Below, piece by piece: positions 1-11,447 of a stretch of 64,000 bases of DNA. The stretch's first letter is position 1, and the number at the start of each line of letters is the position of its first letter. The notes beneath the pieces were generated by a model. The model searched no databases and was not told the DNA's origin. It saw nothing but the letters and a program-made list of their open reading frames with translations. The stretch spans positions 186,001 to 250,000 of the forward strand of contig NZ_JASHJI010000004.1 of assembly GCF_030733265.1 (NCBI RefSeq). Reading direction: 5' to 3'. The position numbers and the translations under genes were made by a program. The DNA comes from Roseibium sp. MMSF_3412. GTDB taxonomy: Bacteria; Pseudomonadota; Alphaproteobacteria; Rhizobiales; Stappiaceae.

Positions 1-502
1 GAAAAAAGCCTTCCTGAAGGCTGCCGAAGTCGCCCACGCCAATGGACGGAAAGTGGCGATTACCTTGTCGGATTCCTTCTGCGTCGACCGCTACCGGAGC
101 GAATTTCAGGGGCTTTTGAAAGACAAGGTCGTGGACCTGATGTTCGCCAACGAGCACGAACTCAAGGCGCTTTACGAGACGGCGGATCTTGACACGGCCA
201 TTTCCGCGGCGCGGGACTCCGGCGCCCTGACCGCGCTGACGCTCGGCGAGAACGGAGCAATGGCGTTCGACAGCAACGAAACGGTCAAGGTTTCTGCGCA
301 GGCCGTCAGCAATGTCGTTGACCTGACGGGTGCCGGCGATCTGTTCGCGTCCGGTTTCCTGTTCGGTCTGGCGCGCGAATACAAGCTCGGCGATGCTGCC
401 GAACTCGGCTGCCTGTGCGCCGCCAACGTCATCAGCCATGTCGGTGCACGTCCGGAAAAACCGCTCAAGAACATCGCGGCGCAAAGCGGATTTGAAATCT
501 GA
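1..502 (+). CDS. PfkB-family kinase, probably adenosine kinase (3' part)
   Basis: C-terminal part of a PfkB-superfamily carbohydrate/nucleoside kinase; the reading frame is open to the left edge, so the start lies outside the window. The visible part has the signature DLTGAGDLFASGFL, the family's anion-hole and catalytic Asp region (D-T-x-G-A-G-D), and the preceding 'NEHELKAL' segment typical of the adenosine-kinase-like branch in alphaproteobacteria. It would phosphorylate a ribosyl or sugar substrate with ATP in the cytoplasm. The precise substrate cannot be read from this fragment. It converges on gpmA, and the two genes share one hairpin terminator. Confidence 0.85.
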   Translation, partial: KKAFLKAAEVAHANGRKVAITLSDSFCVDRYRSEFQGLLKDKVVDLMFANEHELKALYETADLDTAISAARDSGALTALTLGENGAMAFDSNETVKVSAQAVSNVVDLTGAGDLFASGFLFGLAREYKLGDAAELGCLCAANVISHVGARPEKPLKNIAAQSGFEI

Positions 503-510
503 TCCAAAAC

Positions 511-541
511 AAAAAAGGCGGTCATGACGACCGCCTTTTTC
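511..541. terminator. bidirectional intrinsic terminator between the PfkB kinase and gpmA
   Basis: Perfect inverted repeat AAAAAGGCGGTC / GACCGCCTTTTT around a 4-base loop, with A and T tracts on the two sides, so it can end transcription in both directions. It sits exactly between two convergent genes. Confidence 0.9.
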
Positions 542-559
542 CTTGAGACACTCGATTGC

Positions 560-1180
560 CTAGTCGGCGAGGTCCTGAACGCTGACCACGCCACCATTTT
601 CGTCGAGACGGTAGACGATCGGCGTGCCCGTCCCCAGTTCCCGCTTCAGGATTTCCTCAGGGGTCAGGTCTTCCAGTTCCATGATCAAGGACCGGAGAGA
701 ATTGCCGTGCGCGGAAACCAGCGTGCGCTTGCCTTCCATGACCCGGGGCAGGATTTCCTGCTTGTAGTAAGGCAGCACCCGTTCCGCCGTCATCTTCAGG
801 CTTTCGCCACCCGGTGGCGGCACGTCGTAGGACCGGCGCCAGATATGGACCTGTTCCTCGCCGAATTCCTGCCGGGCCTGGTCCTTGTTCATGCCGGTCA
901 GATCGCCGTAGTCGCGCTCGTTCAGGGCCTGATCCTGAAGTGTTTCCAGGTCGGCCTGCCCGAGTTCGTCCAGGATGATGCCAAGGGTCTTTTGCGCACG
1001 TGACAGATCGGACGTGAACGCGATGTCGAACTCAAGCTTGAGATCTCTGAGCTGCTGGCCGGCCCGGTGTGCTTCCGCGACGCCCTGCTCGGTCAAGCCC
1101 GGATCCTTCCAGCCCGTGAACAGGTTCTTCAAATTCCATTCGCTCTGTCCATGCCGGACAAGCACAAGAAGGCGTTCCAT
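560..1180 (-). CDS. gpmA: 2,3-bisphosphoglycerate-dependent phosphoglycerate mutase
   Basis: Interconverts 3- and 2-phosphoglycerate in glycolysis and gluconeogenesis through a phosphohistidine. The N-terminus carries the histidine-phosphatase motif RHG at residues 9-11 (His10 is the phospho-acceptor), then the GpmA-type 'SEWN' and 'FTGWKD' segments; '[10 protein letters not shown]' supplies the second active-site His. At 206 residues it is the short alphaproteobacterial form. The start at 1180 is chosen because AAGGAGA stands 5 bases upstream; a longer frame up to 1207 lacks such a site. It follows dapB by 26 bases, so the two are probably co-transcribed. Confidence 0.95.
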   Translation of the reverse strand: MERLLVLVRHGQSEWNLKNLFTGWKDPGLTEQGVAEAHRAGQQLRDLKLEFDIAFTSDLSRAQKTLGIILDELGQADLETLQDQALNERDYGDLTGMNKDQARQEFGEEQVHIWRRSYDVPPPGGESLKMTAERVLPYYKQEILPRVMEGKRTLVSAHGNSLRSLIMELEDLTPEEILKRELGTGTPIVYRLDENGGVVSVQDLAD

Positions 1181-1206
1181 GCCGTTCTCCTTAAACTGCG
1201 CAATCA

Positions 1207-2019
1207 TTATGCGTTGAGGCCGAGCACGTCGGCCATCGAGTAAAACCCCGGTTTCTGGTCGTATCCCCAGAGCGCTGCCTTGACAGCGCCGCGGGCAAAA
1301 AGCTGGCGATCCTCCGCACGGTGAACCAGCTCTATGCGCTCGCCCTCGCCTGCGAACACCACCGAGTGCTCGCCAATTACCGATCCGCCGCGCAACGTGG
1401 CAAAACCGATGTCACCGGTCTTGCGGGGATCCATGATGCCGTCACGCGCACGCACCGCGTGGGAATTGAGGTCGATCCCGCGTCCCTCGGCAGCGGCCTG
1501 CCCAAGCAAAAGCGCCGTGCCGGATGGTGCGTCAACCTTGTGTTTGTGATGCATTTCAACGACTTCGATGTCGAAGTCCGAATCAAGGGCGGCAGCGGCG
1601 ACGCGCACAAGGCTCGCCAGCAGGTTGACCCCGAGGCTCATGTTGCCGGACTTCACGATGCGTGCGTGGCGCGCGGCCGCCTTCAGCGGCTCGTCTTCGC
1701 CTTCGGCCCATCCGGTCGTTCCGATCACGTGAACGATCCGCGCCTGCGCGGCCAGTTCCGCAAACCAGAGACTGGCCGCCGGAGCGGTGAAATCCAGGAC
1801 GCCGTCCGAACTGGCAAAGGCCGTCAGGGGATCATCCGTCACGGGAACGCCAAGCGGTCCGACACCGGCCAGTTCCCCTGCATCCTGGCCCAGAAACTCA
1901 GAACCCTCGCGTTCGATTGCGGCGACGACGGTTGCCCCGTCCTTCTCTGTCACGGCCTTTGTCAGCGCGCGGCCCATCCGGCCCCCGGCACCAACGACAA
2001 CCAAGCGCATTTGCCCCAT
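1207..2019 (-). CDS. dapB: 4-hydroxy-tetrahydrodipicolinate reductase
   Basis: Reduces 4-hydroxy-tetrahydrodipicolinate with NAD(P)H in the diaminopimelate/lysine pathway, feeding both lysine and peptidoglycan. The Rossmann motif GAGGRMG lies at residues 10-16. The substrate/catalytic block E-x-H-H-x-x-K with APSGTA is present ('EMHHKHK', 'DAPSGTAL'). Length, 270 residues, is normal. An AGGATC ribosome site precedes the ATG. The dapB-gpmA pairing is common in Hyphomicrobiales. Confidence 0.96.
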   Translation of the reverse strand: MGQMRLVVVGAGGRMGRALTKAVTEKDGATVVAAIEREGSEFLGQDAGELAGVGPLGVPVTDDPLTAFASSDGVLDFTAPAASLWFAELAAQARIVHVIGTTGWAEGEDEPLKAAARHARIVKSGNMSLGVNLLASLVRVAAAALDSDFDIEVVEMHHKHKVDAPSGTALLLGQAAAEGRGIDLNSHAVRARDGIMDPRKTGDIGFATLRGGSVIGEHSVVFAGEGERIELVHRAEDRQLFARGAVKAALWGYDQKPGFYSMADVLGLNA

Positions 2020-2144
2020 GTCGATCCTTTCATCCGATGTTCGAACGCGGGTATAGCAGCTTCCGCACCGGAGGCAAATCTGCGCGCCGGCATCTCCTGC
2101 CGTTCATCGGGACGTTTGTCCGGCAGCGCCGGTCACACCAAAAC

Positions 2145-2179
2145 AAAACGCGCGAAAGACAGGGTCCTTCGCGCGTTTT
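2145..2179 (-). terminator. intrinsic terminator after pnp
   Basis: Inverted repeat AAAACGCGCGAA / TTCGCGCGTTTT around an 11-base loop, located 22 bases after the pnp stop on the minus strand and followed there by T-rich sequence. Confidence 0.85.
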
Positions 2180-2201
2180 CCGTTTCGAGATCGGGCCGGG
2201 T

Positions 2202-4328
2202 TTATTCGGCGCTTTCCTTCTCGATTTCCTTGCCGGTTTCCTGGTCGACCACTTTCATGGACAGGCGAACCTTGCCGCGCTCGTCAAAGCCCATGAGCTT
2301 GACCCAGACCTTGTCGCCTTCCTTGACGACGTCGGTCACCTTGCCGACCTTGCGCGGAGCCAGCTGCGAGATATGCACCAGGCCGTCCTTTGCGCCGAAG
2401 AAGTTGACGAAGGCACCGAAGTCGACGCACTTGACGACCGTTCCTTCGTAGATGACGCCGACTTCAGGCTCAGCCGCAATGGAGTTGATCCAGTTGACGG
2501 CTGCCTTGATCGCCTTGCCGTCGGAAGAAGCGATCTTGACCGTGCCGTCGTCCTCGATGTTGACCTTGGCACCGGTCTTTTCCACGATTTCGCGGATGAC
2601 CTTGCCGCCCGAACCGATGACTTCACGGATCTTGTCGACCGGGATCTTCATCATTTCGATGCGCGGTGCGTGTTCGCCCAGTTCCGAGCGTGCTTCGGTG
2701 ATGGCTTTCGCCATCTCGCCCAGAATGTGGATGCGGCCGCCCTTCGCCTGTTCCAGAGCGACCTTCATGATCTCTTCGGTAATACCGTCGATCTTGATGT
2801 CCATCTGAAGCGAGGTGATGCCGCCTTCGGTACCGGCAACCTTGAAGTCCATGTCGCCGAGGTGGTCTTCGTCGCCAAGGATGTCGGAGAGAACCGCGAA
2901 GCGCTCACCTTCCTTGATCAGACCCATCGCGATACCCGCAACCGGAGCCTTCAGCGGCACACCGGCATCCATAAGCGCCAGAGAGGTGCCACAGACGGTC
3001 GCCATGGAGGAGGAACCGTTGGATTCGGTGATCTCGGAGACAACGCGGAGCGTGTACGGGAAATCGTGGTGCTGCGGCAGCATCGGGTTGATCGCACGCC
3101 AGGCCAGCTTGCCGTGGCCGATCTCGCGCCGTCCGGGGGAGCCCATGCGTCCGGTTTCACCGACGGAATAAGGCGGGAAGTTGTAGTGCAGCATGAAGTG
3201 GGACTTCACCGTGCCTTCCAGCAGATCGATGAACTGTTCGTCTTCGCCTGTTCCCAGCGTAGCAACCACAAGACCCTGCGTCTCGCCGCGGGTGAACAGC
3301 GAGGAGCCGTGCGCGCGCGGCAGGATGCCGACTTCCGAAGAGATTGCACGGACGGTGGACAGATCACGTCCGTCGATGCGCGTGCCGGTGTCGAGGATGC
3401 CACCGCGAACAATTTCGGCTTCCAGTTTCTTGAACTGCTCGCCGAGGACGTTGGCTTCCGGAGCCTCGCCTTCCGCCGCGTTGGTGATCAGCGCTTCGAC
3501 AACCTTTGCCTTGGCGACATCAACCGCGTTCTTGCGGTCGGTCTTGGAAGTGATCTTGTAGGCCGCAGACAGCTCTTCGCCAGCCAGGGACTTGACCTGA
3601 TCAAAAAGCGCGGAATGATCCGGAATGGACAGTTCGCGCGGTTCCTTCGCAGCGGTCTCGGCCAGCTTGATGATCGCGTCGATCACGGTCTGGAAGCCCT
3701 TGTGACCGAACATCACCGCGCCGAGCATGATGTCTTCGTCCAGTTCCTTGGCTTCCGACTCCACCATCAGAACCGCATCGTTCGTGCCTGCAACAACGAG
3801 ATCGAGCGCGCTTTCCGGCATGTCATCGACGGCCGGGTTCAAAACGTATTCGCCGTCGATGTAACCGACGCGTGCGCCGCCGATCGGGCCCATGAAGGGA
3901 ACGCCGGACAGCGTCAGGGCAGCAGAGGCCGCGACCATTGCCAGGATGTCCGGAGCGTTTTCCATGTCATGGGACAGGACGGTGATCACGACCTGGGTGT
4001 CGTTCTTGTAGCCATCGGCAAAGAGCGGGCGGATCGGCCGGTCGATCAGACGGGAGGTGAGCGTCTCATGCTCCGACGGGCGGCCTTCGCGCTTGAAATA
4101 ACCGCCCGGGATCTTACCGGCGGCAAACGCCTTTTCCTGGTAGTTCACGGTGAGCGGGAAAAAATCCTGTCCGGGCCGCGGCTCCTTTGCCGAGACAACG
4201 GTCGCCAGAACCTTGGTTTCGCCGTAGGTCGCCATGACGGCGCCGTCGGCTTGGCGAGCAACCTTGCCCGTTTCGAGCACGAGCGGCCGTCCGCCCCACT
4301 CGACTTCTACACGATGAATATCAAACAT
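2202..4328 (-). CDS. pnp: polyribonucleotide nucleotidyltransferase (PNPase)
   Basis: Phosphorolytic 3'-5' exoribonuclease and core partner of the RNA degradosome. Two RNase PH-like domains fill about residues 1-210 and 310-540 with a helical linker between. A KH domain follows ('[20 protein letters not shown]'), then an S1 RNA-binding domain ('VYEGTVVK'-like to 'VRLSMKVV'). At 708 residues it is full length. Two adjacent ATGs (4331 and 4328) compete; the second has better spacing from AAGGA and gives the usual MFDI start. It follows rpsO with a 330-base leader that may serve RNase III/PNPase autoregulation, as known in enterobacteria. Confidence 0.97.
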   Translation of the reverse strand: MFDIHRVEVEWGGRPLVLETGKVARQADGAVMATYGETKVLATVVSAKEPRPGQDFFPLTVNYQEKAFAAGKIPGGYFKREGRPSEHETLTSRLIDRPIRPLFADGYKNDTQVVITVLSHDMENAPDILAMVAASAALTLSGVPFMGPIGGARVGYIDGEYVLNPAVDDMPESALDLVVAGTNDAVLMVESEAKELDEDIMLGAVMFGHKGFQTVIDAIIKLAETAAKEPRELSIPDHSALFDQVKSLAGEELSAAYKITSKTDRKNAVDVAKAKVVEALITNAAEGEAPEANVLGEQFKKLEAEIVRGGILDTGTRIDGRDLSTVRAISSEVGILPRAHGSSLFTRGETQGLVVATLGTGEDEQFIDLLEGTVKSHFMLHYNFPPYSVGETGRMGSPGRREIGHGKLAWRAINPMLPQHHDFPYTLRVVSEITESNGSSSMATVCGTSLALMDAGVPLKAPVAGIAMGLIKEGERFAVLSDILGDEDHLGDMDFKVAGTEGGITSLQMDIKIDGITEEIMKVALEQAKGGRIHILGEMAKAITEARSELGEHAPRIEMMKIPVDKIREVIGSGGKVIREIVEKTGAKVNIEDDGTVKIASSDGKAIKAAVNWINSIAAEPEVGVIYEGTVVKCVDFGAFVNFFGAKDGLVHISQLAPRKVGKVTDVVKEGDKVWVKLMGFDERGKVRLSMKVVDQETGKEIEKESAE

Positions 4329-4331
4329 CAT

Positions 4332-4665
4332 CTGTCCTTACGTAGTCGCCCACCCGCCGTTGCACTCCTTGCAACGCCATCGGACAGGCACATTCCCGGT
4401 CGGCCCCGGATGGGCCGGTTACCGGCGGACAGGTCACGGGCAAGACAACGGGCTGCTTTCCGTAGATCGGAACCGAAAGAAGCCGGCAATCCTGCCCCAT
4501 GACTTGTCACGAGGTTTCTATAGAGTGTTTGCCATCAAATGGGAACGCACTCTATCAATGCGCGTTTGCGGGCCGTCAAACCGTCCATTTTAGGCATACG
4601 GCCGAAGACGCCCATAAGCAAAACGCGGCGGGAACCAGCCCACCGCGTTTCGTTTGTTCAAGACC
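4332..4665 (-). other. gene-free rpsO-pnp intergenic region
   Basis: No supportable gene. Reading on the minus strand it holds the rpsO terminator (4616-4650), then a stem with 8-base perfect arms ATAGAGTG/CACTCTAT around a 20-base loop (4520-4555), and then GC-rich sequence with several short inverted repeats up to the pnp start. It is the natural place for the pnp promoter and for a processed leader. Confidence 0.6.
4616..4650 (-). terminator. terminator after rpsO
   Basis: Arms AAACGCGG / CCGCGTTT continue inward as GGG/CCC with one mismatch; on the minus strand the stem is followed by TTTTGCTTAT. It lies just downstream of rpsO and may leave partial read-through into pnp. Confidence 0.7.
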
Positions 4666-4935
4666 TTAGCGGCGGATACCCAGACGCTCGATCAGCGTCT
4701 TGTAGCGCTCTTCGCTCTTGCCGCGCGTGTAGTCCAGAAGGGACCGGCGCTGCGCAACCATTTTCAGAAGACCGCGGCGGGAGTGGTTGTCCTTGCCATG
4801 GCCCTTGAAATGTTCGGTCAGGTTGTTGATGCGCTCTGTGAGGATCGCCACCTGGACTTCCGGAGAGCCGGTGTCGCCTTCCTTGGTCGCAAATTCCTTG
4901 ATGAGCTCAGCTTTACGCTCTGCAGTAATCGACAT
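4666..4935 (-). CDS. rpsO: 30S ribosomal protein S15
   Basis: Small-subunit protein binding the central domain of 16S rRNA and bridging to the 50S subunit. All 89 residues match the S15 pattern, including '[16 protein letters not shown]', the 'H[10 protein letters not shown]' rRNA-contact loop and the C-terminal 'RY-x-x-L-I-x-x-L-G-I-R'. GAAAGGAAAG precedes the ATG. In most relatives truB lies directly upstream; here two accessory genes intervene. Confidence 0.98.
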   Translation of the reverse strand: MSITAERKAELIKEFATKEGDTGSPEVQVAILTERINNLTEHFKGHGKDNHSRRGLLKMVAQRRSLLDYTRGKSEERYKTLIERLGIRR

Positions 4936-5179
4936 CGCTCTTTCCTTTCAAAGAGGGGGGTCCGTTGACCGGACGCGTTGATGTGCCGGAGACCGGCCTG
5001 ATCCGGATGTTTCCAGAGCCGAGATGTCGTTCAGCAAAGGATCCTTCCGGACGAATTGGGCCTCAGTGCCCAATGGCGGCGGTATATGGCAGAAAACAAA
5101 GGCAAAAGCCAGCGGAATCTTTCAGATGTTCGCCGGTAGACCATCGTCCGCTCCGGCTTCGAACCTTCTGCATTTCCAA

Positions 5180-5533
5180 TCAGGACCGGCCCGTCTCTTC
5201 CGATGTATATATGTTCGCCTCGCCCCACGCCTTCATGGCCTCGATCACGGGCAGGACCGATCGTCCCTTATCAGTGAGTGCGTAGTCGACACGCGGCGGG
5301 ACTTGCGGATAGACGGTCCGCGTCACCAGCCCGTCCGCCTCCAGTTCGCGCAATTGCTTGGTCAGCATCTGTTTGGTGACGTTCGGAATCGCCCGCTGCA
5401 GCGCACCAAAGCGGTCAACGCCGTTCACGATGCAGAAGATGATCACCGGTTTCCATTTCCCGCCAATCACCGAAAGGCACAGGGTGACGGGGCATTGCGC
5501 ATCCGGATCGGGTGCCAATGGTATGATTTTCAT
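5180..5533 (-). CDS. HxlR/DUF24-family winged-helix regulator
   Basis: A 117-residue HxlR-type regulator: the family core 'CPVTLCLSVIGGKWKP' is at residues 14-29 and the recognition region 'KQMLTKQLRELEADGLVTR' follows. Members often sense electrophiles or oxidants through a conserved N-terminal Cys, and Cys14 is at that position; a redox role here is inference. It is transcribed away from a PAP2 phosphatase gene across a 131-base gap holding a 6-base inverted repeat that could be its operator. The pair interrupts the usual rpsO-truB linkage, which points to insertion. Confidence 0.88.
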   Translation of the reverse strand: MKIIPLAPDPDAQCPVTLCLSVIGGKWKPVIIFCIVNGVDRFGALQRAIPNVTKQMLTKQLRELEADGLVTRTVYPQVPPRVDYALTDKGRSVLPVIEAMKAWGEANIYTSEETGRS

Positions 5534-5547
5534 GACTATCTCTATTT

Positions 5548-5568
5548 CTTGTGACTAGTTGCCACAAG
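5548..5568. promoter_or_regulatory. candidate HxlR operator
   Basis: CTTGTG and CACAAG arms separated by 9 bases (5548-5553 and 5563-5568), located 15 bases upstream of the regulator's start codon and in the divergent promoter region. Position supports autoregulation; binding is not shown. Confidence 0.35.
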
Positions 5569-5664
5569 GGAAGTTATGGCCATACTGCAAGGCCATCGTC
5601 AACCGATGGAGAAACTTCCCTGTTTGTCCGACCTTCAGACCTTGCACGCAAGGGCTCAGCCAGT

Positions 5665-6330
5665 ATGCTTGCTAGCAAAAAAGCACCGTCTCTCGGGCGG
5701 CTTCTTCACATAGGACTGCTCAATCCCTGGCTGCCAATAAGTGTTGTTCTGTCCGCAGGCGTGACAGTCCTCCTCGCGAAAACAGGCGTTGATGCTGCCG
5801 TAAACCAGCTTGCGCGGCTTCAAGACCCGACGTTTTCCATTGCGTGGTCGGCTTTCCCGATGCTGGCAGGTTTTGCGGCTCCGGTGCTGATGCCGCTCGT
5901 TTGTGCCATGCGCGGGCACAAGGAAACCGCCAAGGCGACGCTGGCAGCCTTTTTGGTTGCGCTCATCGCCGTGTCGGTGCTGAAGGCGCTGACATCGAGA
6001 GTACATCCGGAAGCCCTCGTTCCGGTTTCCGTCCTGGCAAAGTCCCAGACCTTCAGTTTCGGCTTCTTTCAGTCCGGGCTCATGAGCGTCGTCGAGGGAT
6101 GGCCATCCGGCCATGTTGCCACCAATGCAGCGGGCGCAATCGTGTTGGCGAGGCGGACAAACCATGCCCTAATTGCGCATTCATGCTGGATCTGGCTCGC
6201 ATGGGTCGCCCTGGCCACCACGTTCGGGATCAGCGGTGATGTCCATTGGCTCTCGGATTCGCTGGCGGGGCTTCTCATCGCCTTTGCCGTCGCCTTGCCT
6301 CTTGCCCGGGCAGAAACACTTCAAAGATGA
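5665..6330 (+). CDS. PAP2-superfamily membrane phosphatase
   Basis: Integral membrane phosphatase of the type-2 phosphatidic acid phosphatase superfamily. Of the three motifs, the central PSGH ('GWPSGHVATNAAGA') and the last, H-x-x-x-D ('GDVHWLSDSLAG'), are clear. The first (K-x6-RP) is atypical, seen only as 'KALTSRVHP'. Several hydrophobic segments surround them. Likely substrates are lipid phosphates such as phosphatidate or prenyl diphosphates; the sequence does not decide. An upstream GTG (5551) would extend it by 38 residues, but ATG 5665 with AAGGG upstream starts just before the first hydrophobic segment. Its end overlaps convergent truB by 10 bases. Confidence 0.82.
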   Translation: MLASKKAPSLGRLLHIGLLNPWLPISVVLSAGVTVLLAKTGVDAAVNQLARLQDPTFSIAWSAFPMLAGFAAPVLMPLVCAMRGHKETAKATLAAFLVALIAVSVLKALTSRVHPEALVPVSVLAKSQTFSFGFFQSGLMSVVEGWPSGHVATNAAGAIVLARRTNHALIAHSCWIWLAWVALATTFGISGDVHWLSDSLAGLLIAFAVALPLARAETLQR

Positions 6331-7265
6331 AACACCCGTGTCGGCTGGAAACGGCCCTTGTCGATCGATCCGATCGCAACAGGCACGTTCGCATGGCTGG
6401 CGAAAGCGACCTGTGAATTCAGAGGAGCCTCCCGGCCGCGCAGAAGTATCGCCATGCCCTTGCGAATCTTGGCCGCGTCCTCCAGCGAAACGGACACTTC
6501 GACCAGGGCATCCATCGCCTCGCGCACGGGCAGGACGAACTCCTCGACAAGTGCCTCGACGGCATCGCCTTCGTCCAGTTCCTCTGCAGCGCCGAGTATC
6601 TCGTCGAGGTCGACAAGGTCCTCTTCTCCGAACGGACCGACCAGAAGGCGGCGCAGTTCCGTCACATGGCCGCAGGTGCCGAGGCGGCGCCCGAGATCGC
6701 GTGCCAGGGCGCGTACATAGGTGCCCTTGCCGCACTCCGCCTCGAAGACGGCGCGATCCGCATCCGGGCAGTCCACCAGCTCCAGACGGTGAACGTCGAT
6801 CGGACGCGCTGCCAGTTCCACCTCTTCGCCGTCCCTTGCAAGATCATAGGCGCGCTCTCCCGCGACCTTGATCGCGGAGAATTTCGGCGGTACCTGCATG
6901 ATCGTGCCGGTGAAGTCGGCAAGAACGGCCGCGACGGCATCCGCATCGGGTCTGACGTCCGATGTCGCGATCACATCGCCCTCGGTGTCGTCAGTGTTTG
7001 TTTCCGCACCCCAGGTGACCTCGAACCGGTAAACCTTGCGCCCGTCCATCACGAAGGGAACGGTCTTGGTGGCTTCACCAAAGGCGACCGGTAACAGGCC
7101 GGATGCGCGCGGATCAAGCGTGCCGGCGTGGCCGACCTTCTGCGGCGAAAAGATCCGCTTGATCTTGCCAAGTGCCTCGTTGGAGGTGATCCCGTAGGGC
7201 TTGTCGAGAACAAGCCAGCCGTTGATGGCGTTCTTCTTCCGCTTGATCTGTTTCTGGCGTGCCAT
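6321..7265 (-). CDS. truB: tRNA pseudouridine-55 synthase
   Basis: Makes pseudouridine 55 in the T-loop of tRNAs. The catalytic motif GHAGTLDPRASG contains Asp51. The N-terminal 'GWLVLDKPYGITSN' and the C-terminal extension with 'IRKG' fit bacterial TruB, and the length of 314 residues is normal. It belongs to the ribosome-biogenesis run infB-rbfA-truB; downstream rpsO is displaced by the HxlR/PAP2 pair. The last codons overlap the PAP2 gene on the other strand. Confidence 0.96.
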   Translation of the reverse strand: MARQKQIKRKKNAINGWLVLDKPYGITSNEALGKIKRIFSPQKVGHAGTLDPRASGLLPVAFGEATKTVPFVMDGRKVYRFEVTWGAETNTDDTEGDVIATSDVRPDADAVAAVLADFTGTIMQVPPKFSAIKVAGERAYDLARDGEEVELAARPIDVHRLELVDCPDADRAVFEAECGKGTYVRALARDLGRRLGTCGHVTELRRLLVGPFGEEDLVDLDEILGAAEELDEGDAVEALVEEFVLPVREAMDALVEVSVSLEDAAKIRKGMAILLRGREAPLNSQVAFASHANVPVAIGSIDKGRFQPTRVFHL

Positions 7266-7317
7266 ATCGAATTCGTTTGTTGAACAGCCAAGCTGGTGGA
7301 TCTGTTACCACCCGCTT

Positions 7318-7428
7318 GTCACCCCGGTTCGAGCATCGCGAGAGACCGGGGTCCAGTAGTCCCGGTCTTCGCGACGTGTCAAAATTTCAAGTCAATGACT
7401 ACTGGATCCCTGCCTGCGCAGGGATGAC
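7318..7428. repeat. composite palindromic repeat between truB and rbfA
   Basis: A 111-base nested inverted repeat. The outer arms GTCACCCC / GGGATGAC match 7 of 8. A second pair, 7348-7360 and 7398-7410, is complementary at 12 of 13 positions. Each half also folds alone: ACCCCGGT/ACCGGGGT at 7321-7352 and ATCCCTGC/GCAGGGAT at 7406-7425. No coding potential. The form is that of dispersed REP/BIME-like palindromic elements in proteobacterial intergenic regions. Copy number cannot be judged from one window. Confidence 0.7.
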
Positions 7429-7461
7429 AAACAAAGAGTTTCAGTTGCGCTGCTGCCAAAA

Positions 7462-7875
7462 TCAGTCCTCGCGGTTCTCATCCTTGCCGAGATCGCGCGA
7501 GACACCCGGCGAATGGAGCAGCGTGCCGATGCGGTCGTCGTCGTCGAAGCGGGTATCCAGAACGAAACGCAGATCCGGCATGTATTTCATGGTCAGACGC
7601 CGGGACACCTGTCCGCGCAGATACTTTGCGCTTCGGTTGAGCGCTTTTTCGACCCGTTCCGCATTCTTGCCGCCAAGCGGCATGACGAGGCAGGTCGCAA
7701 GCCTGAGGTCCGGCGTCATGCGGACTTCCGGAATGGTAACGATGGCACCATCCAGATCGGGGTCCGAAAACTCGCCGCGTGTGAAGATGTCGGACAGTTC
7801 CTTGCGCACCGTTTCGCCGACCTTCAACTGGCGCTGCGACGGTCCACGGCTGTCCTGAGCATTGTGTCTAGCCAT
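7462..7875 (-). CDS. rbfA: 30S ribosome-binding factor A
   Basis: Cold-related assembly factor that binds the 30S subunit and matures the 5' end of 16S rRNA. The KH-like core is recognised from 'QLKVGETVRKELSDIF', 'VRMTPDLRLATCLVMPL' and 'MKYMPDLRFVLDTRFD'. It has 137 residues including an acidic tail. It sits between infB and truB as usual, 102 bases after infB, with two hairpins in that gap. Confidence 0.96.
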   Translation of the reverse strand: MARHNAQDSRGPSQRQLKVGETVRKELSDIFTRGEFSDPDLDGAIVTIPEVRMTPDLRLATCLVMPLGGKNAERVEKALNRSAKYLRGQVSRRLTMKYMPDLRFVLDTRFDDDDRIGTLLHSPGVSRDLGKDENRED

Positions 7876-7890
7876 TTGTGTTCCTGACCA

Positions 7891-7952
7891 GGGTCATCGT
7901 TGACCCTGAAAGTGGCAGCGCCGGCGCGATCCATCAGAATCCCGCCGGCGCT
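7891..7952 (-). other. two hairpins in the infB-rbfA gap
   Basis: GGGTCA/TGACCC around 4 bases (7891-7906) and a 10-base stem AGCGCCGGCG/CGCCGGCGCT (7917-7926 with 7943-7952). No T tract follows on the minus strand, so these look like mRNA processing or stabilising structures rather than a terminator. Confidence 0.45.
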
Positions 7953-7977
7953 TCTGCCTGTATGTCTGTTCCGGCGG

Positions 7978-10692
<2,715 letters not shown>

Positions 10693-10721
10693 ATTGCCTT
10701 CAGTCCTGCGCAACCGCCCTG

Positions 10722-11357
10722 CTATGCGTTGCTCTTTTCGTCACTTGCAGCGGAATAACCGCGAAAACGCTCCATGTCACGCACTCGTGCAAGAAAGTTT
10801 TCGCTCGCATGCCCCGCAAGCAGTGCAGCATGTATCACATTTGACCGGCCCAATGCCAAATCCAATTGGGTCGAATCGAACAAACGGACGATTTGGCACC
10901 CGTTTGCCAGTTCTTTGTTCCCGGCAACCACCGCTGCCAGTTTTCGCACCCCGTCCCCGGCAGCATCCGAGGCGTGGATCAGCCCGAGGACGGTGTCCCG
11001 CCGCAGGGCCGCTTCAACTTTCGCGTAGCCGGTCACAAGTTCACCGGCCTTGCGCGTCAGGGACAGCGCCTGAAGCGCCGACCTTTCAAAGAGCGCATCG
11101 ACACGCTCCGAAAGACCCGGTTCCACCAGGGCCTCATCTTTGAACCCCCGGCCGAACACCTTCTTCCTGTTCTTTTCAGCAGCGGCGACAGTTTCTGCCG
11201 TTGCCGTTACCCAAACGCCGCGTCCCGGCAGCGTCCTCTTCAGGTCCGGCACCACCTGACCTTCCGGATCAAGCACGAACCGTATCAGCGAGCTTACGGG
11301 CCGAACCTCCCTGGTCACGGCACATTGCCGCTCGGTTGGTTCATTCTTCCTTGGCAC
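10722..11357 (-). CDS. YlxR-type RNA-binding protein (DUF448) with L7Ae-like C-terminal half
   Basis: The N-terminal 90 residues are a YlxR/DUF448 domain: '[19 protein letters not shown]', then 'GRGVWV', characteristic of the nucleic-acid-binding patch. Residues ~90-200 resemble an L7Ae/YlxQ-like domain ('[19 protein letters not shown]', '[11 protein letters not shown]'). The fusion is the common alphaproteobacterial form, whereas in Firmicutes these are separate genes. It lies between nusA and infB. YlxR proteins have been linked to RNase P and transcription control in Bacillus-type bacteria; the role here is not known. Confidence 0.9.
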   Translation of the reverse strand: MPRKNEPTERQCAVTREVRPVSSLIRFVLDPEGQVVPDLKRTLPGRGVWVTATAETVAAAEKNRKKVFGRGFKDEALVEPGLSERVDALFERSALQALSLTRKAGELVTGYAKVEAALRRDTVLGLIHASDAAGDGVRKLAAVVAGNKELANGCQIVRLFDSTQLDLALGRSNVIHAALLAGHASENFLARVRDMERFRGYSAASDEKSNA

Positions 11358-11447
11358 GCTGCCACTCCTTCAAACCGACCGAACTTCATCAGACCGCAGT
11401 CGATGATCCTTCGCCCGGTCCCTGTTGCCGGAAGGCTACTGCCGTCC

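Noticed and set aside
1917-4502. 861-codon plus-strand open frame opposite dapB and pnp
   Set aside because: It is antisense to clear pnp, has no recognisable domain and reflects the high-GC third-position pattern of the real gene.
7318-7360. tRNA-like segment containing GGTTCGAGC
   Set aside because: No cloverleaf forms; the sequence belongs to the nested palindromic repeat.
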